Assembly: GCA_036850595.1 (NCBI GenBank)
Contig: CM072168.1
Location: 13,073,982 to 13,137,981, forward strand
Length of the DNA stretch: 64,000 bases
Direction: 5' to 3'
DNA from: Rhyacichthys aspro
Lineage: Eukaryota > Chordata > Actinopteri > Gobiiformes > Rhyacichthyidae
Position 1 is the stretch's first letter. Each line of letters starts with the position of its first letter. Positions 33,965 through 48,151 of the stretch are shown here, one piece after another. The notes under the pieces are model-generated. The model was not told where the DNA came from, did not search any database, and worked only from the letters and a program-made list of their open reading frames with translations. Both the position numbers and the translations under genes were made by a program.

Positions 33965-35725
33965 TGTGTTGTTGTTGTTGACTTGTACTATGTACACCAT
34001 TGCTGTTGTAAATGAAAAAGGGAAAAACACAATTCAGACAATGCTCATACCCTTTTAGTTCAATGTGTACTGCAGCATCTCTGGAGGTCTAATGCATTTG
34101 AATATTTAAAGCCCAATTTATGCATTTTCCTTTGAATTAAACATGAAATAATTGAAGTGGGGCTTTAAATAATTCAAGGACAGTGCGGGGAGCTGAGGTC
34201 AGCGCCATAAGGATCTGATCTGTAATAAGAACAGGAATTGTGCAAATTTTATACAAGCTTTACAAGCACACAACAATCGACTATACACAACAATGAGCAG
34301 TATTGTATGCTTTTGTGAGGCATAGGGAATCCTTTTTACCTTCAGGACTGTACTCCCTCATATTGTTACTCGGTATATTATTGAGATCATTCTTTGTCGC
34401 TGCTGTGGAATAAATCATAGAAACTACTTCACTCAATGTGCATGAAGCCAACGTTAACAAGGTTTATTGATATTTCGGGAACCCACCTTGTGACCGATCC
34501 ATCATGACCAAAGAGCACAGTTTGTGTTTTCTCATTACCAGTGTGCGTGTGAGGAGTGACATCAGACAGGGGTTTACCTCGTACTGATCAAAGGCCTACT
34601 TGATATTAGTGTCCTTCACTGTCTCCTGCTCCTTATCCCCTTGGCTCTGACTCCACCCCCACACCACGCAGTCATTACAAGAGTGCTTCAGGTTATGTGA
34701 TGATTAGCTTAGTATTAAATCCCTGTATTGTTTATCTCCGGAAAATAAGGTGTAACTCAATTTGCAGAAAGAAGAATGAGGAGAGATGTTCAGCAAAGTC
34801 AAGAGAAATTACTTTTCACTTCATGTCCATATTGAAGCATTTAAACATTTGACTGTAGAGAAATGCTGTGTTACTGTAAAACCTCATATTTGGATTTTGG
34901 ATGCTTTCCCACATCATCAGGAGTTTGTCGTGAGCAGTGCCCAGGAGCTGACCTTTGGTTCAGATTTTTTTTCCTGAACAAGCCAGATGTGCTGTGGACA
35001 CTGTTGCTACACAGACCTATGAATGTGAAGGGTTTATTTTTTTCATTCCTCAAGTTAAACTATTGATCATGTTGTTTAAAAGGCAAATTTGATGTCACAT
35101 CATTCATCACCAGTATGGATTATTAACAACTCAATGAGGTGTGTTTTTTACAAGAATGCACCGAATTCACATAGAGCTTGACTATTTTTTTTTTCAACAA
35201 TCAGTTTTACAATAGTGCAAATTAAAGAGAGAACACAGTGTATCTGTAAAGATTATTTCTGAGTGACACAGACTTGCAGCCACCCTCTTCACATCAGCAG
35301 TTCATTTACATTTAGCTGCTTGTCGACAGTTGGTGCTTGAGAAACATAACACAGTCATAAGTCTCGATATAAACGTATTACCAAATGCCATGTCCTGCAT
35401 AAGCCAATCAATAAGTCGATCCTCTGTGAATCACTTTTCTTCTTTTACGTCACAAATGTCAAGTGACTCCATGTGATTAGCAGGAAAATGTATGTCAGTT
35501 CTACAGAAGAGGCAGAATCTGTTGTTTTTCAAACCATTGGACATGCATCTATTTGTATTTCACTGCTTGCATTAGAAAACTGTGCTAGCTCAGTGTTAAT
35601 TCATCCTAATGCCTCTTCTCCTTGGAGATTGTCCGAGCTGCTCAATATTCCAAATATGAATCCTATTATTGGCTGGCTGTGATGGATCTGGATTAGCTGC
35701 ATATATTACAACAGGTCAACCTCCA
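33965..35725. other. Intergenic region, no gene seen
   Basis: Unremarkable AT-rich sequence. No exon with a recognisable product is visible on either strand. Confidence 0.5.
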
Positions 35726-35736
35726 GAGAGTGAGCA

Positions 35737-35846
35737 AAAAAAAAAAAAAAAAAAGTGAACATAACCAATTCAGATGTTAGATATATTCCACTTACTGTCT
35801 CCTTTTTTCCGGGCCCCCCCCGGCCCCCCCCCCGGCCAAGGGGGGC

Positions 35847-35934
<88 letters not shown>

Positions 35935-36064
35935 AGAAACACAAAAAAAAGAATCCCTCCCCCCCCTTGCCTTTTTTTTTTTTTTGGGGGTAGGGGGAAG
36001 GGGAAAAGGAAAGGGAAATTGCAAAAAAAAGCGGGGGAGGGAAAAAAAGGAAGGAAAGGAAAAT
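35737..36064. other. Low-complexity A/G/C homopolymer block, probable assembly artefact
   Basis: Runs of 20-45 A, blocks of C and G (CCGGGCCCCCCCCGGCC style) and expanded G/A runs follow one another, interrupted by very short normal-looking words. This pattern is unlike the surrounding DNA and typical of homopolymer inflation in an error-prone consensus. The apparent open frames here (poly-Lys/poly-Phe) are not genes. Confidence 0.8.
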
Positions 36065-36146
36065 TACCAAAAACCATATTTGAGGATGACAGATGCCATA
36101 GTGCTATCCAATAATTTTTGGGACAAGTCAATGCAAGGTGCAGCTA

Positions 36147-36212
36147 AATAATATGAAATAATAATAAATTAATTAAATTATAATAAAATAATAAAAAATA
36201 AAAATAATATAA
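36147..36212. repeat. A/T-rich simple repeat
   Basis: AATAAT/AATTAA-rich run following the homopolymer block. Confidence 0.85.
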
Positions 36213-36214
36213 CA

Positions 36215-39200
36215 GATTCTTAAGTTCATGTTGTAGTATTATGGAGTGAGAGCCATATTGTAGTTGCATTTATTCAGCAGGAATACGCAGCACAAGAAAT
36301 ATAAGCAACTTCAGGATTGGATTTCCACTCCCTAGTCCACACCACCACAAATTCAATCCATTTAGGAGGAAATTGCTGTAACCAGTGACTGATTCTAAAA
36401 AAAAAATCTTCTCTGTTGTGGAGAAGGTGTTGCTGTTGCTGAATGTGAGGGAGATGAGTAGGAGGGACTGACAGGAAGTGAATGACTACAGATGCACAAA
36501 TTAAACTGACACCGCGGTCATATTTCTTAGAAGTAAAGGAAACTTCTGTGTCTTGGCTTCGTCATGGAAAGCTTCTAAAATGATATCATTGTGACCATAT
36601 GTGTGTATCTGGTTTTACATATTGGGCACTAAAATCTTGATCGCCTTCATTCAAACTAATCCTTTGGTTATATATATTTTACTCTTGCTACCTCTTGTCA
36701 TCTTGTCTATTGTCTCTTTCTAGAAGCTATAAAATGTTCCACAGATGTTACAGATGGAGCTGTGACAAACTCAAAGCTGGTTTTGTGACGTATTGACAGT
36801 GATGCTCCGTGAAGCAACATAACGACTTTAGAGGAAGTGAAACGTGTCGACCTGGGTGGAGTGTTTCTGAAAGCTAACCACTGCGTTTAGAGATGGTCTC
36901 CTGAGGTAAAACAATAAACACTAACGCTAGCGGCTTCCTTTTACTGCGTTGTTCCTCCCTCGCAGCAGGTGTCACATGAAACTTACTTGTGACCTTTAAG
37001 CCCCCAGCCCACATCTTTTAAAAAACTGTCGTCTTTCATTTTGCAGTTTGGATGTTGCAACAGCTCGACATCTCGTCACTCTGATTGTTCGAAGACACCT
37101 GTGTCCAAACCCGCTCTGTGTGCCTGAACCGTTCAGGTTTAATATTTGGAAATACAGTGAGTTGTTGGAGCTATTAAAACACTAAAATTGCTCCGATGTT
37201 GTGTACTTTTCATCATGCAAAGGGGTTATTATTTTTGCTAGATGAATGTGAAACTGCTTGTGTCTATTTTGCTGCACAAATGCATGAGTAGAAATGCAGT
37301 GAAGACAGAAAAAGACATCAATTAAAGATTAAGTTAGTGACGGTTTATGCCACTCAAATAGAGGGGGCAGAAATAAGCCAATATACTGGACCCTAACAGA
37401 ATCGTATTTGTACAAAATACACTAAAATTACCTGTTACTGTTTCAGAACACTTTTTTTTTTTCTTCCAAACTTGCCGCTTGGACAGTCTACACTTCAACT
37501 AACGACATCCATGAATATTGCGCCGCTGTCATAACAACGTAGAGGGATCTGCGCCCTCCACTGGCTAAAGGTTACCCCTTTTAATACAGCAAAATCTGTA
37601 TGAGAATTATGTTGATGAAAGGTACATTGTTTGTGGTCACAGTGGTTTTGACTTTTACACATTAAAGATTGTAATAAGGAATAATGTTGAGACAGTTTCA
37701 TTTTATAGAGAATTGGAATTTATCAAAATGTGACAAATTACATTGGATCGGTTTGTTGTTTGTTTGGCTAATGACTGGTAGTTACATACCTTCAACTTTA
37801 TACAGTGACAGTCTTTGAATGTGTGCCACACAATTGGATCCTGATCACAAATGATATTTTTTTTCAATCTGGTTCATGTATGCAGGACACTGTGTCTGAG
37901 AAACCTCACAGTGGCCCTGAACTGCCCCAACTTCAAAGCTCAGACTGGTTTTCTCATCCTCACTCTTCACACCTGTACTACACATTGACAAAAGCCAGGA
38001 ACAGAAAGAATTACACTGTACAGGGATACTTTTTTTTGTTGTTGGTTTTTTTTTTCCATTAACAATAAATGCTTTGAATCCTGAATATTTGCATCTTGAA
38101 AAGTCCCATTTCTCCTTTAGATCAAAATCCGCAAAAGCAACCATTAAACATTAGCTCATGTGTCCAGATATATGCTTTATCATTATGCATTCACTAAAAC
38201 CCTGTTAAAAGCTCTGACAGTTTGACAGAGAAACAGCCTTTCTTGGAAGCTTAAGTGATTGCGTTATTTGGAGCTTAGTGTGTGGGATGTAATGTGAATG
38301 TGAGTGAAATGTAAGCCAGATGAAAACAATCTGCTTTTGATCACAAAAGAGCCAGCACACAGCTTCGGCTATTTTTATCCTGTTTGTCTGCTTCTCAAAT
38401 TAAGCTGTGGGCCATTTGTTTTGGCTGCAGCACTTTAACCGTCTGCTCCTTTCTGTTGCCGTTACCAGACGTGTTTTGTAAGTTGGAATTAGCAGAATTA
38501 ATGTGACTTTGATCCCAGAGGACGTGAACTTTGCTGTTTTGAGCTACATCATCATCAGAGTGCCACAAAATTTCCAAAGGGCACTTAAATGTCAGACATT
38601 TTTGGAGAAGTGGTAGAAAGCTGGAGTGAATTTTCTCTTCCCGTCACTTATACATTCCTTTTGGTTACTTAGAAGAACCAAAGAGACAATTTCCGCTTCT
38701 TGATTACTCTGTGCCCTTTTTAAAAACTCAACCTCAACATTGTTAACATTGTTAGTTAAAATTCTCTCCTATATTTACAGTCCACTGTGTACTCATTAGA
38801 CTGTTGTGGTTTCATAGGACCAGAAACCAATAGTCACTACAGGAAGATGGAAACATTAGAAGCAGACGGACAGAAAAATAAACTGTGTTGTTCCTCTGGG
38901 GATCAGCCTCTTATAGCCCTACAGGAAGCATTGTGTGAATACGTGAAATGAGGCAACCCCTAACCTTGTGTGAAAACACAAATGAGTGGGGGTGTTCAGT
39001 CCATAAGATGCTGAGGATGAAGGAGGGCTACAGGCTTTTAGTCACTTCACAAACGCCTTCAACGTGACAACAGGCCCACACATTGCACTGACACTTCTAA
39101 AGACGTTTGACATATACAGTACAGGATGTAGTCGGTGTGTGTGGCTGTGAGGGTGTGAGAAAGACATTAGTATCACAAATGAAATCCCATCCAAACAACA

Positions 39201-40590
39201 ACCTCTGAGGCTGAAACATACAGGTCATAAAGAAAAATAGTTCCTGACCTCTCATTTGGGGCAGTATCCTTAACATAATGGAAGCAATATTATTTTACCT
39301 TTATTCCGAAATACACTGGTCTCAAGTCACATGCTTTTTGACACCATACACAAGTGTTCAACTGTTGCTATTATGTAAAACTATGAATAATAAAGGTGCC
39401 ACTGTTTTCATTGATGGTGTTATCAAAAACTGTCTCGCAGCTATGAGTTGACTCTGGAAAAAAAACCAACAGTAACAGCATACATATATTATACTAAAAT
39501 GGTATAGTACTGGGTGCAGTGGGGCATGTGGAGGGGAATAAAGTGAATGCTACTGGCTCTTAGTGAGTCATGTGACCCAAACTAAAGCTCCATCTTCCAA
39601 ATTTAACTCTGTGATTATCTATTGTTAATGAAATTTAGTATTATTGATGCAGTGCTGATTCATAACAGCTGTCGTGGTGTAAAAAACAACTAAAAACAAC
39701 ACATTTTACGTTGAACAAACAATTCAACCATACAAAGGAAACACATTAAGACATAAGGAGAGTGGTCACCTGATGAGACCAGCGAGGTTTGTCTGTTGAT
39801 TTACGTTATGTTCACTGATGAGGTTCATTTGTTTCTTGTCAAACACACTGTGATCAGTTTGGACAGTTCGTGTGGGTTGGTGTAGCTGTTACCCAAACAT
39901 CAGCCTCAGTCACATTTTCTTAGTCCTTCTGTGAAATGTCATCCATTAGGATAAAGCTGAGGCTGTGTTTAGAAAGGCTGCATGATACATCAACTACATG
40001 ACATGCAAAGTGCAATATGACTATATTGTGATTATAAAATGTCTGGCAATATATTGAAGTGTCCCTTTTGATATAGTAAATGATGAATTACAAATAAACA
40101 ATCTCAGGATTAACTTTATTTTTTACTAATATTATTGAGATTCAAATAGTTCTTTGAAATATGGCCATTGCAAATGTTAATAATAATTTGCAATGTTTAT
40201 AAAATGTGATATAGGCTACTGTGCAGCTCTTTGGCAACATGTGCAATATTTTATCATTTTTATTTCATTTATTTTATTTTATCAAAGACACATTGTGTCT
40301 TGCTTGTCTCACCATAAATAATATAACATAAAAATGAAGCTTGTTAACTGAACCAATCAAACATAAAGAGTATTTTTAAACCAAATATAATGTACTTGAG
40401 TAAATTATGAATTAGTCTTTAGTTTGACATTTCTTTGGAGAGTCATATGTTTTCGAACAGAAGCAGCCTTCATGCAGCCACTGTAAACACGGCAGAGCCT
40501 AATTACAGTCAGTCAACAATTAAAGCTAAAATACTACGGGCTAGAGACCATTTTAATCCCTGGACGGTGGAAGGGATGAGAAATAGAAAC
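36215..40590. other. Upstream region of the kinase gene, no gene seen
   Basis: No coding exon or RNA gene is recognised. The region lies upstream of the putative dgk first exon and may contain distal regulatory elements. Confidence 0.5.
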
Positions 40591-40594
40591 AGCT

Positions 40595-41018
40595 GTTGAT
40601 CAGTGAGACAGAAAGAGGCGAGAAGAGGGAGGAAGCAGCTCAGGAGAAGAGCGGCAGAGGCGCACAGAAGAGGGCATTAAGCGTGCGCACGAGAGAACAG
40701 CGGAGAAGAAGAGAAAAGAGGGAACGAGAGAGGGCAGTGGAGGAAGAGGAGGAGGAAAAAAAACCTTAATTAATTCAGGCGAGATGGGAGGGACGTTACC
40801 GCTGTCCCTGCCGAGGCTCCGGTGCCTGCGCTGTCGTGCTGCATGAAGTGTTTGTCGACTCCTGCCTCCGTCTCTCTGTCTGTTTGTGTCATTACGTGGA
40901 AGCAGACGAGTCCAGCCACCGGCAGAGACTGACTGACTGACTGCTCGGCTCTGCTTTCCTCTCCACGACTTCACGAGGATGTCATATGGACTGTAGTAGC
41001 ATCTGCCATAACCTGAAG
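40595..41018 (+). other. dgkg: Putative non-coding first exon and TATA-less promoter of the dgk gene
   Basis: GC- and purine-rich stretch (GAGGAAGAGG-type runs, then CTCCGGTGCCTGCGCTGTCG) ending in an excellent donor, CTGAAG|GTAAGGAAG, at 41018/41019. The contrast in composition with AT-rich neighbours, the absence of a long frame, and its place upstream of the coding exon on the same strand suggest a 5' UTR exon. The start position is not defined by the sequence, and splicing to 49727 is inferred. Confidence 0.5.
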
Positions 41019-44000
41019 GTAAGGAAGACTTGATGATTTCCTTTTGCTATGTCCACCTCACTGATCATTCCTCCGTTGACATCACACATGTCTCATCCTT
41101 ATGTGTGTGTTTCCGTATGTTCCCTGCTAAACCATGTGCCTTTTCACACTTTCACCTTACTGCTGTTTTGGTGAGCAACATTTTGCATTTGTGTAGTTTG
41201 CACTGAGTGGCACAAGGGTGGAGATGCTGAACCAGCTCCAGTCAGCACACACAACACAAGATGACTGACATTGAGACTGACACACTTAGAAAAAGCTGGT
41301 TTGAAAGTTGAAACACATCTTAGACCCCTGCTGTCATATTCTCCTTCAATAATATACCTTAGTCCTCATTTTAAAATGCCTCTAATCAAAATGTATGGGT
41401 CTGAGTATATGTTGCGCATCTTAATGTTTTTAATTCCACGCTGATTCCTTTGAGAAGCAGGGCTTTGGCGACCGACTTTCTTGTGATTAATCTCCAGCCG
41501 GCACGCCTAATTACATCTCATCAAGCAGTCACTAAATGCAATGCTTATTTATTCCTTGACAGCATCTACTTGGTTGGTGACAAACATTAGCAAATCAGTG
41601 GCCGGCTGTGACAGGGCAGAGTTGAAGCCGAGGAAGCCAGAATGGAGGAATAAAACGAGAAAAAGGGACGGTAAAAGAGACCGTGTAAAGAGAGATGATG
41701 TAGAGAAGTTGAAAAGGGAAGAGGATTATGGGAGGCTGTCTTATGCAGCTCACGTTCCCCAGTCCCGAGAAGGCCTAGAGTGAATCACCTCTACTCGGAC
41801 TGTATTTGAGTGTCATGTCTATGCAGATGGAATCATTCATGTTAAAAACACGTCTTCTTCGTGTGGCCAGCTGGTGGGTCAATGGAGGTCCGCTGAGATG
41901 GTCCCCGGCGGTCATCAGTTCGCCGTCAGACACTAATTCATCACACGGATTAAGTAGTGAACAATCGGCTGTCTGAACATGGACCGGCGTGATTAGGACT
42001 GCAGCGGGCGCAAAACACTCAAATGGATTCTTTTAATTTTAATATTGACCTGAATATAGGGTGACCCCAATTGAAGGAGCCTGCTAACAGCTGTTTGTGT
42101 TACAGATAAGATACAACAACAACACATACAGTCTTTTTGTGATGATCTCAGTAAAAAAAAAAAAGTGCCCACATTGTGAGGAGTGTTGCTGTTGCTGTGT
42201 GTACTGTATGTGCAGAGCCTTTGTGTTTGTACATGTGCAGTAAGACATCCTTTTATCTTTTTGTGGACAGTTCCCACGTCGTTAGAACAAGGTGCATGTA
42301 TGTTACACCACAGAAATTATTTAGATAGAATAAAATATCTGACATATCTGGTTATAAGCAGTGGTTGAGGATTTGTTGTCGGAGTGAAAGCCTTGTGTAC
42401 ATGAATCTTTTACACCAAAGTCTGATTTACTAAGTGCATTGATTCTGTGATCCAACAAACTCAATCAGCTTCTTGGAACCACATTCAGCACTTGTCCAAA
42501 TACAGTATGCTATGTGCTGTGCATATGCTGTACTGTAAAGAACAAACTGGCTTTTACCAATTAGCTTTTTTTTAACTGTCTTAATTTGAATGTGATTGTG
42601 ACAGAGGCCATTGATGTGGATTTATCATGTTCAATGCAATTACTTATCTAAAACAACAGCCATAAAAAATACACTTTGTAAATAGTGATCCTATTTTGAT
42701 ACAAATAAGTGACAGACCATGAGACAGTGAAATAACAGATAACACTGAAACACTTTAACTGTTATAATTAAATGCACCAAACCTGAGAACACTTATTTTG
42801 TGGTGTGTAAAGGATAAGTATTGCTAACATAGTAGCTATACGGTGCTGTGGAAAGCCTTAAAATAACTCCTGAATTGATTTACTCTGTGCGGAGTCTCCC
42901 TGGGGCCATAACCAAACCTCTGCTAAAGGGGTCCTCCTGCCCTGCCATGTCTGGATGGCTGTGCCTATCGCAGCTGGTGACATGCCATCTCATCTATTGT
43001 TGGCACAAAAAACACCAATACTACTAAAAAATACCTTTCTGCCCTATAACCAATGAGAAATTGAAGCACAATTTTGAATCAGTTGCCAATATCAGTCAAT
43101 TGCTGCTGAACAGTGACATGTGATTGTGTTTTTAATCGGACTGTGCTTTGTGTGCGCATGGGTGTTTGTTTTCCGCTCGCACTGTTGTCTTTTATGATCT
43201 GTGTTTTATTGGAATCGATCAAATCTAATATTAAATAGTTGTATTACACTTTCATTTTTGTCAGACAGAGGCACAGGGCAAACTCCTGGAAGCCTATGAC
43301 AAATAAGTAAAGCCTAGAAAACAAAGGTAGTCGCATAATATGGTCATCAGCAATAGTGATAAGTAAAAGTAGCAATAAAAGGCAGAATTCATGAAAAAAG
43401 GTCCTGCACTTTTTGGTTATACTGTGAACTAAGACTTAAATTATGTTCATACTAAGAGTAAAGTTGAATGTGGGGGCGGGACTGTGAAGTACTTCCTGGT
43501 GTCTTAAGTGAAACCTGAAGTTGCAATGTTAATGATGAGAAGCTTTGATTCATATACTAACAGCTTACTTTTGATTTAATGATGCTGGTCCATACAGTAA
43601 CAACATCCTAAAAGTTTCATTTCACTACTCGACTCCTTCATTAAAATCTTTCCTGTGACGATGTTAGAAAAAAGTTTGGGTCTGAGCTCAAAGTTTTCTG
43701 GAGCTTGTTTACGTCCTCATTTATGTAAATAGGCTAGCATTCCCATTTAAATACAGCGTGCTCTGTTGTTGTGTATAGCTTAGCCTTTTCATTCCCCTCC
43801 GCGTTTTGCACACAATCCCACTGTTGCCATGACACCCGGGCCTTCCATAAATACTCCTGGTATTTGTAGCCGCTCCATCCCCTGTAGGTTGGACAACAGA
43901 AAGAGCGGGCCCTATGTGAGCGGAGCTAATCGGACATCAAACTGCTGTGTTTGCACATAGTTCAGGTGTCAACTGAGGCCGCAGAAGTAGAGATGGTTTT

Positions 44001-44204
44001 TAGTTGCTGCAGTGATACTCAGTCGAAAATAGAAAGTTTAGTTGAGGGTCATCATAGAACCTGGGTGGGCGTTTTAGAGAGTGTGAAAAAAGAAGCAATT
44101 TTGTCTTTCTTATGTATTTTATTGATGTTGTGTTGTGCTATTAACAGATTTTGAAATTGAGTTATTTAGGGGCCAGTTGTATATACCCAGATTAGACAAA
44201 ACCT

Positions 44205-44862
44205 GTGTGGATATAAAAAGTAAACTATAAAGAATGTTTTCATTTTTATTAGTAAAAATGCAAAGTAAAAAAAGCAGAAGACAATTCTAAATCAAATCAA
44301 TATTTGGTGTGATTTCAGGTGTAGTTCTCACTGTCTCAGTTTTTGACAGATCTGGGCAGGTTCTGATCTAACATTTGGACAATCCCAGACAAAACCAGAC
44401 CAAACAGGACTAAACCAAACCATCAAATGTTAGAAGGAACGTAGGTTAAACCACACCATTTAATCCCAGCTAGAACCAGGCCAGACTCCATGTTGTTAGG
44501 ATCATGGTTACACTATCACACTGGAAGGACTCCTTGTTCTGGGTTCACTCTCAATATTGAAGTGTTTTGTCTATTCACTCACTTGGCGTTTGTAAAAAAG
44601 ATAAAATACTAGCCTGGTTCTAGCTGGGTTCTTTTAACATTTCATGGTCTGGTTTTGTCCTGATTGTCCTGGTTTTGTCTGGGATTGCCCAAATGTTTGA
44701 TCGAAAAATGAGACAGTGAGAACTACAAGAACTGTTGCTGTTTTGAGGTTAAGTCACACCAAATATTGATTTGATTTAGAATTGTCTTCTGTTTTTTCAC
44801 TTTGCATTTTCTAAACAAATACGTTACACTTTATAGTTTACTTAACTTTTTTATATCCACAC
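44205..44862. mobile_element. Foldback (long inverted-repeat) element
   Basis: The two arms, about 44205-44490 and 44600-44862, are reverse complements over most of their length. This includes a perfect 38-bp block (44275-44312 against 44754-44791), GTGTGGATATAAAAA tips, and the GGGATTG...CCAGAC region. The centre is short and has no coding frame. No clear target-site duplication is seen, so the superfamily is not assigned. Confidence 0.85.
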
Positions 44863-45190
44863 CTACCTAAAACACAGCACACTGCACAGCACTGTATATT
44901 AACATGAAGACTAATGTAAAACCATACTGCAAAATGAGTGCTTCAGTCAATGTTTTAGTTGAGCTGTGCCAACACTTTTTTCACTCTCTTTGTGGCAACT
45001 TTTTGTTCTCTTCTTCCACTCCAACAGCTCGTTTTTTGTTGCTGATTGGTCAGTGGTCTGTGTTTCTTTCCTATAAACGACAGGGTGTATGCATGAATTA
45101 TATTTAGATGATCGAATTACATGTTGTAAATCCTATTTGCAGCTGGGAATAAATGAAGTGGTTGTGAAATGTGAAGAAAGATACGTTGCG

Positions 45191-45264
45191 TGACCCCTCA
45201 GTGGCTCACCTGGCAGAGTCCATACCACATACTGGGAAAACCTGGGTTCGATTCCAGGTGCCCT
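45191..45264 (+). mobile_element. tRNA-like SINE head
   Basis: GTGGCTCACCTGGCAGAG (A-box region) and GGTTCGATTCC (B box, 45245-45255) are correctly spaced. It resembles the reverse-strand SINEs in the crystallin array. It is not called a tRNA gene because the arms do not pair and it is followed by repeat-like sequence. Confidence 0.65.
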
Positions 45265-47910
45265 ATATCAACCCCCACCCCTCAAAAAATGTTGTAAATC
45301 AGATAAATACATATCAAATAACAAAACGTTAAATGTATATAGTTTTAGCCCAAAGTATGAGGTGCTTCATCATTGTCCTGTTTTGAAAAGAAATGATTAC
45401 AGAGAACAAGAGATGCTTTTAAAGAGGGACTCAGTGGAAAAAATGAGCTGCGATAACAATGAGAGGGGTAAGAAACGATCCGAGACAGACAGAGACGATG
45501 ACTGTAGTGTATGCATGCGCCTTGTCTGGACACGAACTGAGCTACACTCCTTTTAAGGCTAAAGATATAGCTCCGTGTGCAGCTCCTAAGGTCAACTAGG
45601 CCCCATGCAGTTCAATCTCTCAGACAATATTAGCCACTAAATCTGTCTTTAATTGCCTTTTTGACATGTTTCCGTTTGACCCTGCTCTTTGTTGCTGCAC
45701 TGAGAAAGAAAATGTGGTAACAGGCCCTGGCAGCTGGATGATTCCATCAGAATAAAGGCTATTCTGATCTTTCCTTTTACTTCAAGACCTCATTTTTCCC
45801 ATATGGTCATCTCTGTTACCACACATTCCTGTTGTTGGTTTGGCTTTAAATGGACTTGAGACGTGATTCTGCAGGGGCAACTTAGTTCACAAACGCATTT
45901 TTAGCCCACATTCTTTAACATGGCAACCAAATAAAAAGGGTCACACCAAATGAACTGTAGTGACTAAAAGAAATCTAGGAATGTGGTGGAACTGTGGTCT
46001 CAAATAAGCATAAAATCAGTGTTTCATTTTGGGGACAAACACATTTTGTGCAGTGAGAGCTCCAAAACTGCAACAATAATTAATGCATTTACAGTTAAAG
46101 GTAAGAATAGTGTGTGAGTTTGTAGTTGTCAATCTAAACATTTTTTGCTTAAATCTATTCACCACAAATAATGTTAATTAATTGTTATATCATGTAGATT
46201 ATCATAGTCCAATCAAATCTTTCAATAATGTTTATTGAAGACATTAAAGCAATTGTATGTAACTTTTACTCAAAATATGGAGCATGAAAATCATGAAAAT
46301 AATCTCAAATCCATTTTGCTGGTTTCTTGACATTAAACAAGGAGAAAAAACCCTTTAAAAATAACCTTTTTCCATTACCTTGCCAGAACTATTACGACAA
46401 CACAAATCTACATCACATCTCACAAACATGGAATTAAATTACATTTTATTACTCTTGTGTGAGTTATCAGCACCATTTGTCTCCTCTAGTCCTTTAATTA
46501 GAGTACACCCTGAAAAGTTGCTTTAAAGGAACCCCATATTGTCATTGTAATGTTTCTGTTGCTCATTTAGTCAGTCTGTTTCAAATGATTTAATGCGTTT
46601 GGCACTTTGTCGATCACACTGCATCAAGAAGATCTTTCCATTACAAAGAGCTGATGGGTCATTACTGGTGTAATGGGCGTGAACAAAGCACAGAAGCAAG
46701 CTGCAGAAGCCTGAAGTCCCTTGTTTTCTAAAGAATTAAGCTATTTGATTTCTCTAGGTAGCACACATATTGAAATACATTTATCACGCGCGTAGGTCGG
46801 AGGACATGCAAATCAAGCCTTATGCAGACACAAACTACCACGAGTGTCGAAGAATCATGCGGCATGTTGTTGGTGTAGGTCCGTTCCCATGAGATGATTG
46901 ACCTTGTTGTGGGAACATATGGTTTATATATCAACTCTTGATGTGATGGCTCTTGATTGAAGTGGCCCTTACCCTCATCTCTCGTGTTGAGCCTCGTATA
47001 TCTTGGCAGAAAAAACCTACAGGGTTAATATAAGGCATACAAGTTCATGATAAACCTCCATCAGGTGTTAGATCACAACGCATTACCAGGGCATTGTTTC
47101 AGTAGGGGCTGCTGCATAATTAAAATGCAAAGTGAAGCTTGAATTTTACATTTGTGGAGTTGTTCAGGAAGCTACCGACCAAGTTATAGCTCGATGTCTA
47201 TATTTAGCAAGTGCTTGGATCATGAAGATTATCTCTTCTGTGCTGTAAATGTTTGACACAGAAAAAAACTGCTATCCCTTTAATCATATGGTTGCATTTT
47301 TCTCTGGTTTCCTGTAGCGTTGAAAAGGCTTTGCCAGTGAGACAGCGGCATGTTGTGTTTGTGTGTGGGTCGTGAACTTTGCTGTTGTTATCATGGCTTT
47401 TACACAGTCTTCCTGTAGAGAGGGCATCCTGTATTTGGTTTTAGTTTCCGTCACAGCTTTAAGGGACTTCATATATCTCCCTCTGTTGACATTATTATGT
47501 GTGAGCTCGGGTTTCTGTTTACCTTATGACCTCATATGTCTTAGGGCTCTAATCATCATCACTCTCCTAATTTGGCATTGCTGCAGCGTCCTCGCACTCA
47601 AAGCTTCCGAACACGGCTCTGCTGCTGAATAGACACAAGGGCAGATAAGGCTGGTGTTTAAATAGAGCTAATAATAAAGATAATACATTGCACAAGGCTA
47701 ACAAAGCACAACAGAAGCGGAGGAGTTTTCTTTTAGTAGACATCTTACTTATAAAATACTTTTCTTTGTTAACAAAGGAGACCAGAGTCTATTTTTACAC
47801 TGTAATCGCATCCAACTCAAACCAACTCAATGCAGAGACCTTGCAGAGAGTTTTATGTAAGCTTTTTTTTCATTCATTAATTTTCTTACACTTTTTCCTG
47901 TTAGGTGTAG

Positions 47911-48151
47911 CAGGTGACTGGAGCCTATTCAAGCAGCTTTGGGCCTTGGCAGGGGGGCACACTGGACAATGGTCAGTGGGTCTCAGGGCTAACACTTAGA
48001 TACAGACAATGACAGACAACCATTCATTATCACCATCATTCACTAAGGATACTCTAGAGTTGCCCATTTACCTGTGGCCTAGGATGGACAAGTTAGCGGA
48101 CCGGGGTTTGAACTCACGACTTTCTTGCTTACCACTCTGCCACTGTGCCAA
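47911..48151 (+). repeat. Degraded teleost interspersed repeat
   Basis: Ordered words such as GGACAATGGTCAGTGGGTC, CAGGGCTAACACTTAGATAC, CCATTCATTATCACC, TCTAGAGTTGCCCATTTACC and CGGGGTTTGAACTCACGAC match the layout of an abundant percomorph repeat that I recall. The tail CACTCTGCCACTGTGCC fits its usual end. The copy is internally deleted. Confidence 0.55.

Noticed and set aside
35755..36151. Long Lys- or Phe-rich open frames
   Set aside because: Produced by homopolymer runs in a suspect assembly block.
40600..40974. Minus-strand 124-codon frame in the GC-rich block
   Set aside because: Low-complexity Ser/Arg/Pro content opposite a likely 5' UTR exon; no homology seen.
45191..45264. tRNA gene
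   Set aside because: A and B boxes are present, but the acceptor and anticodon arms do not pair. Similar copies elsewhere show it is a SINE head.
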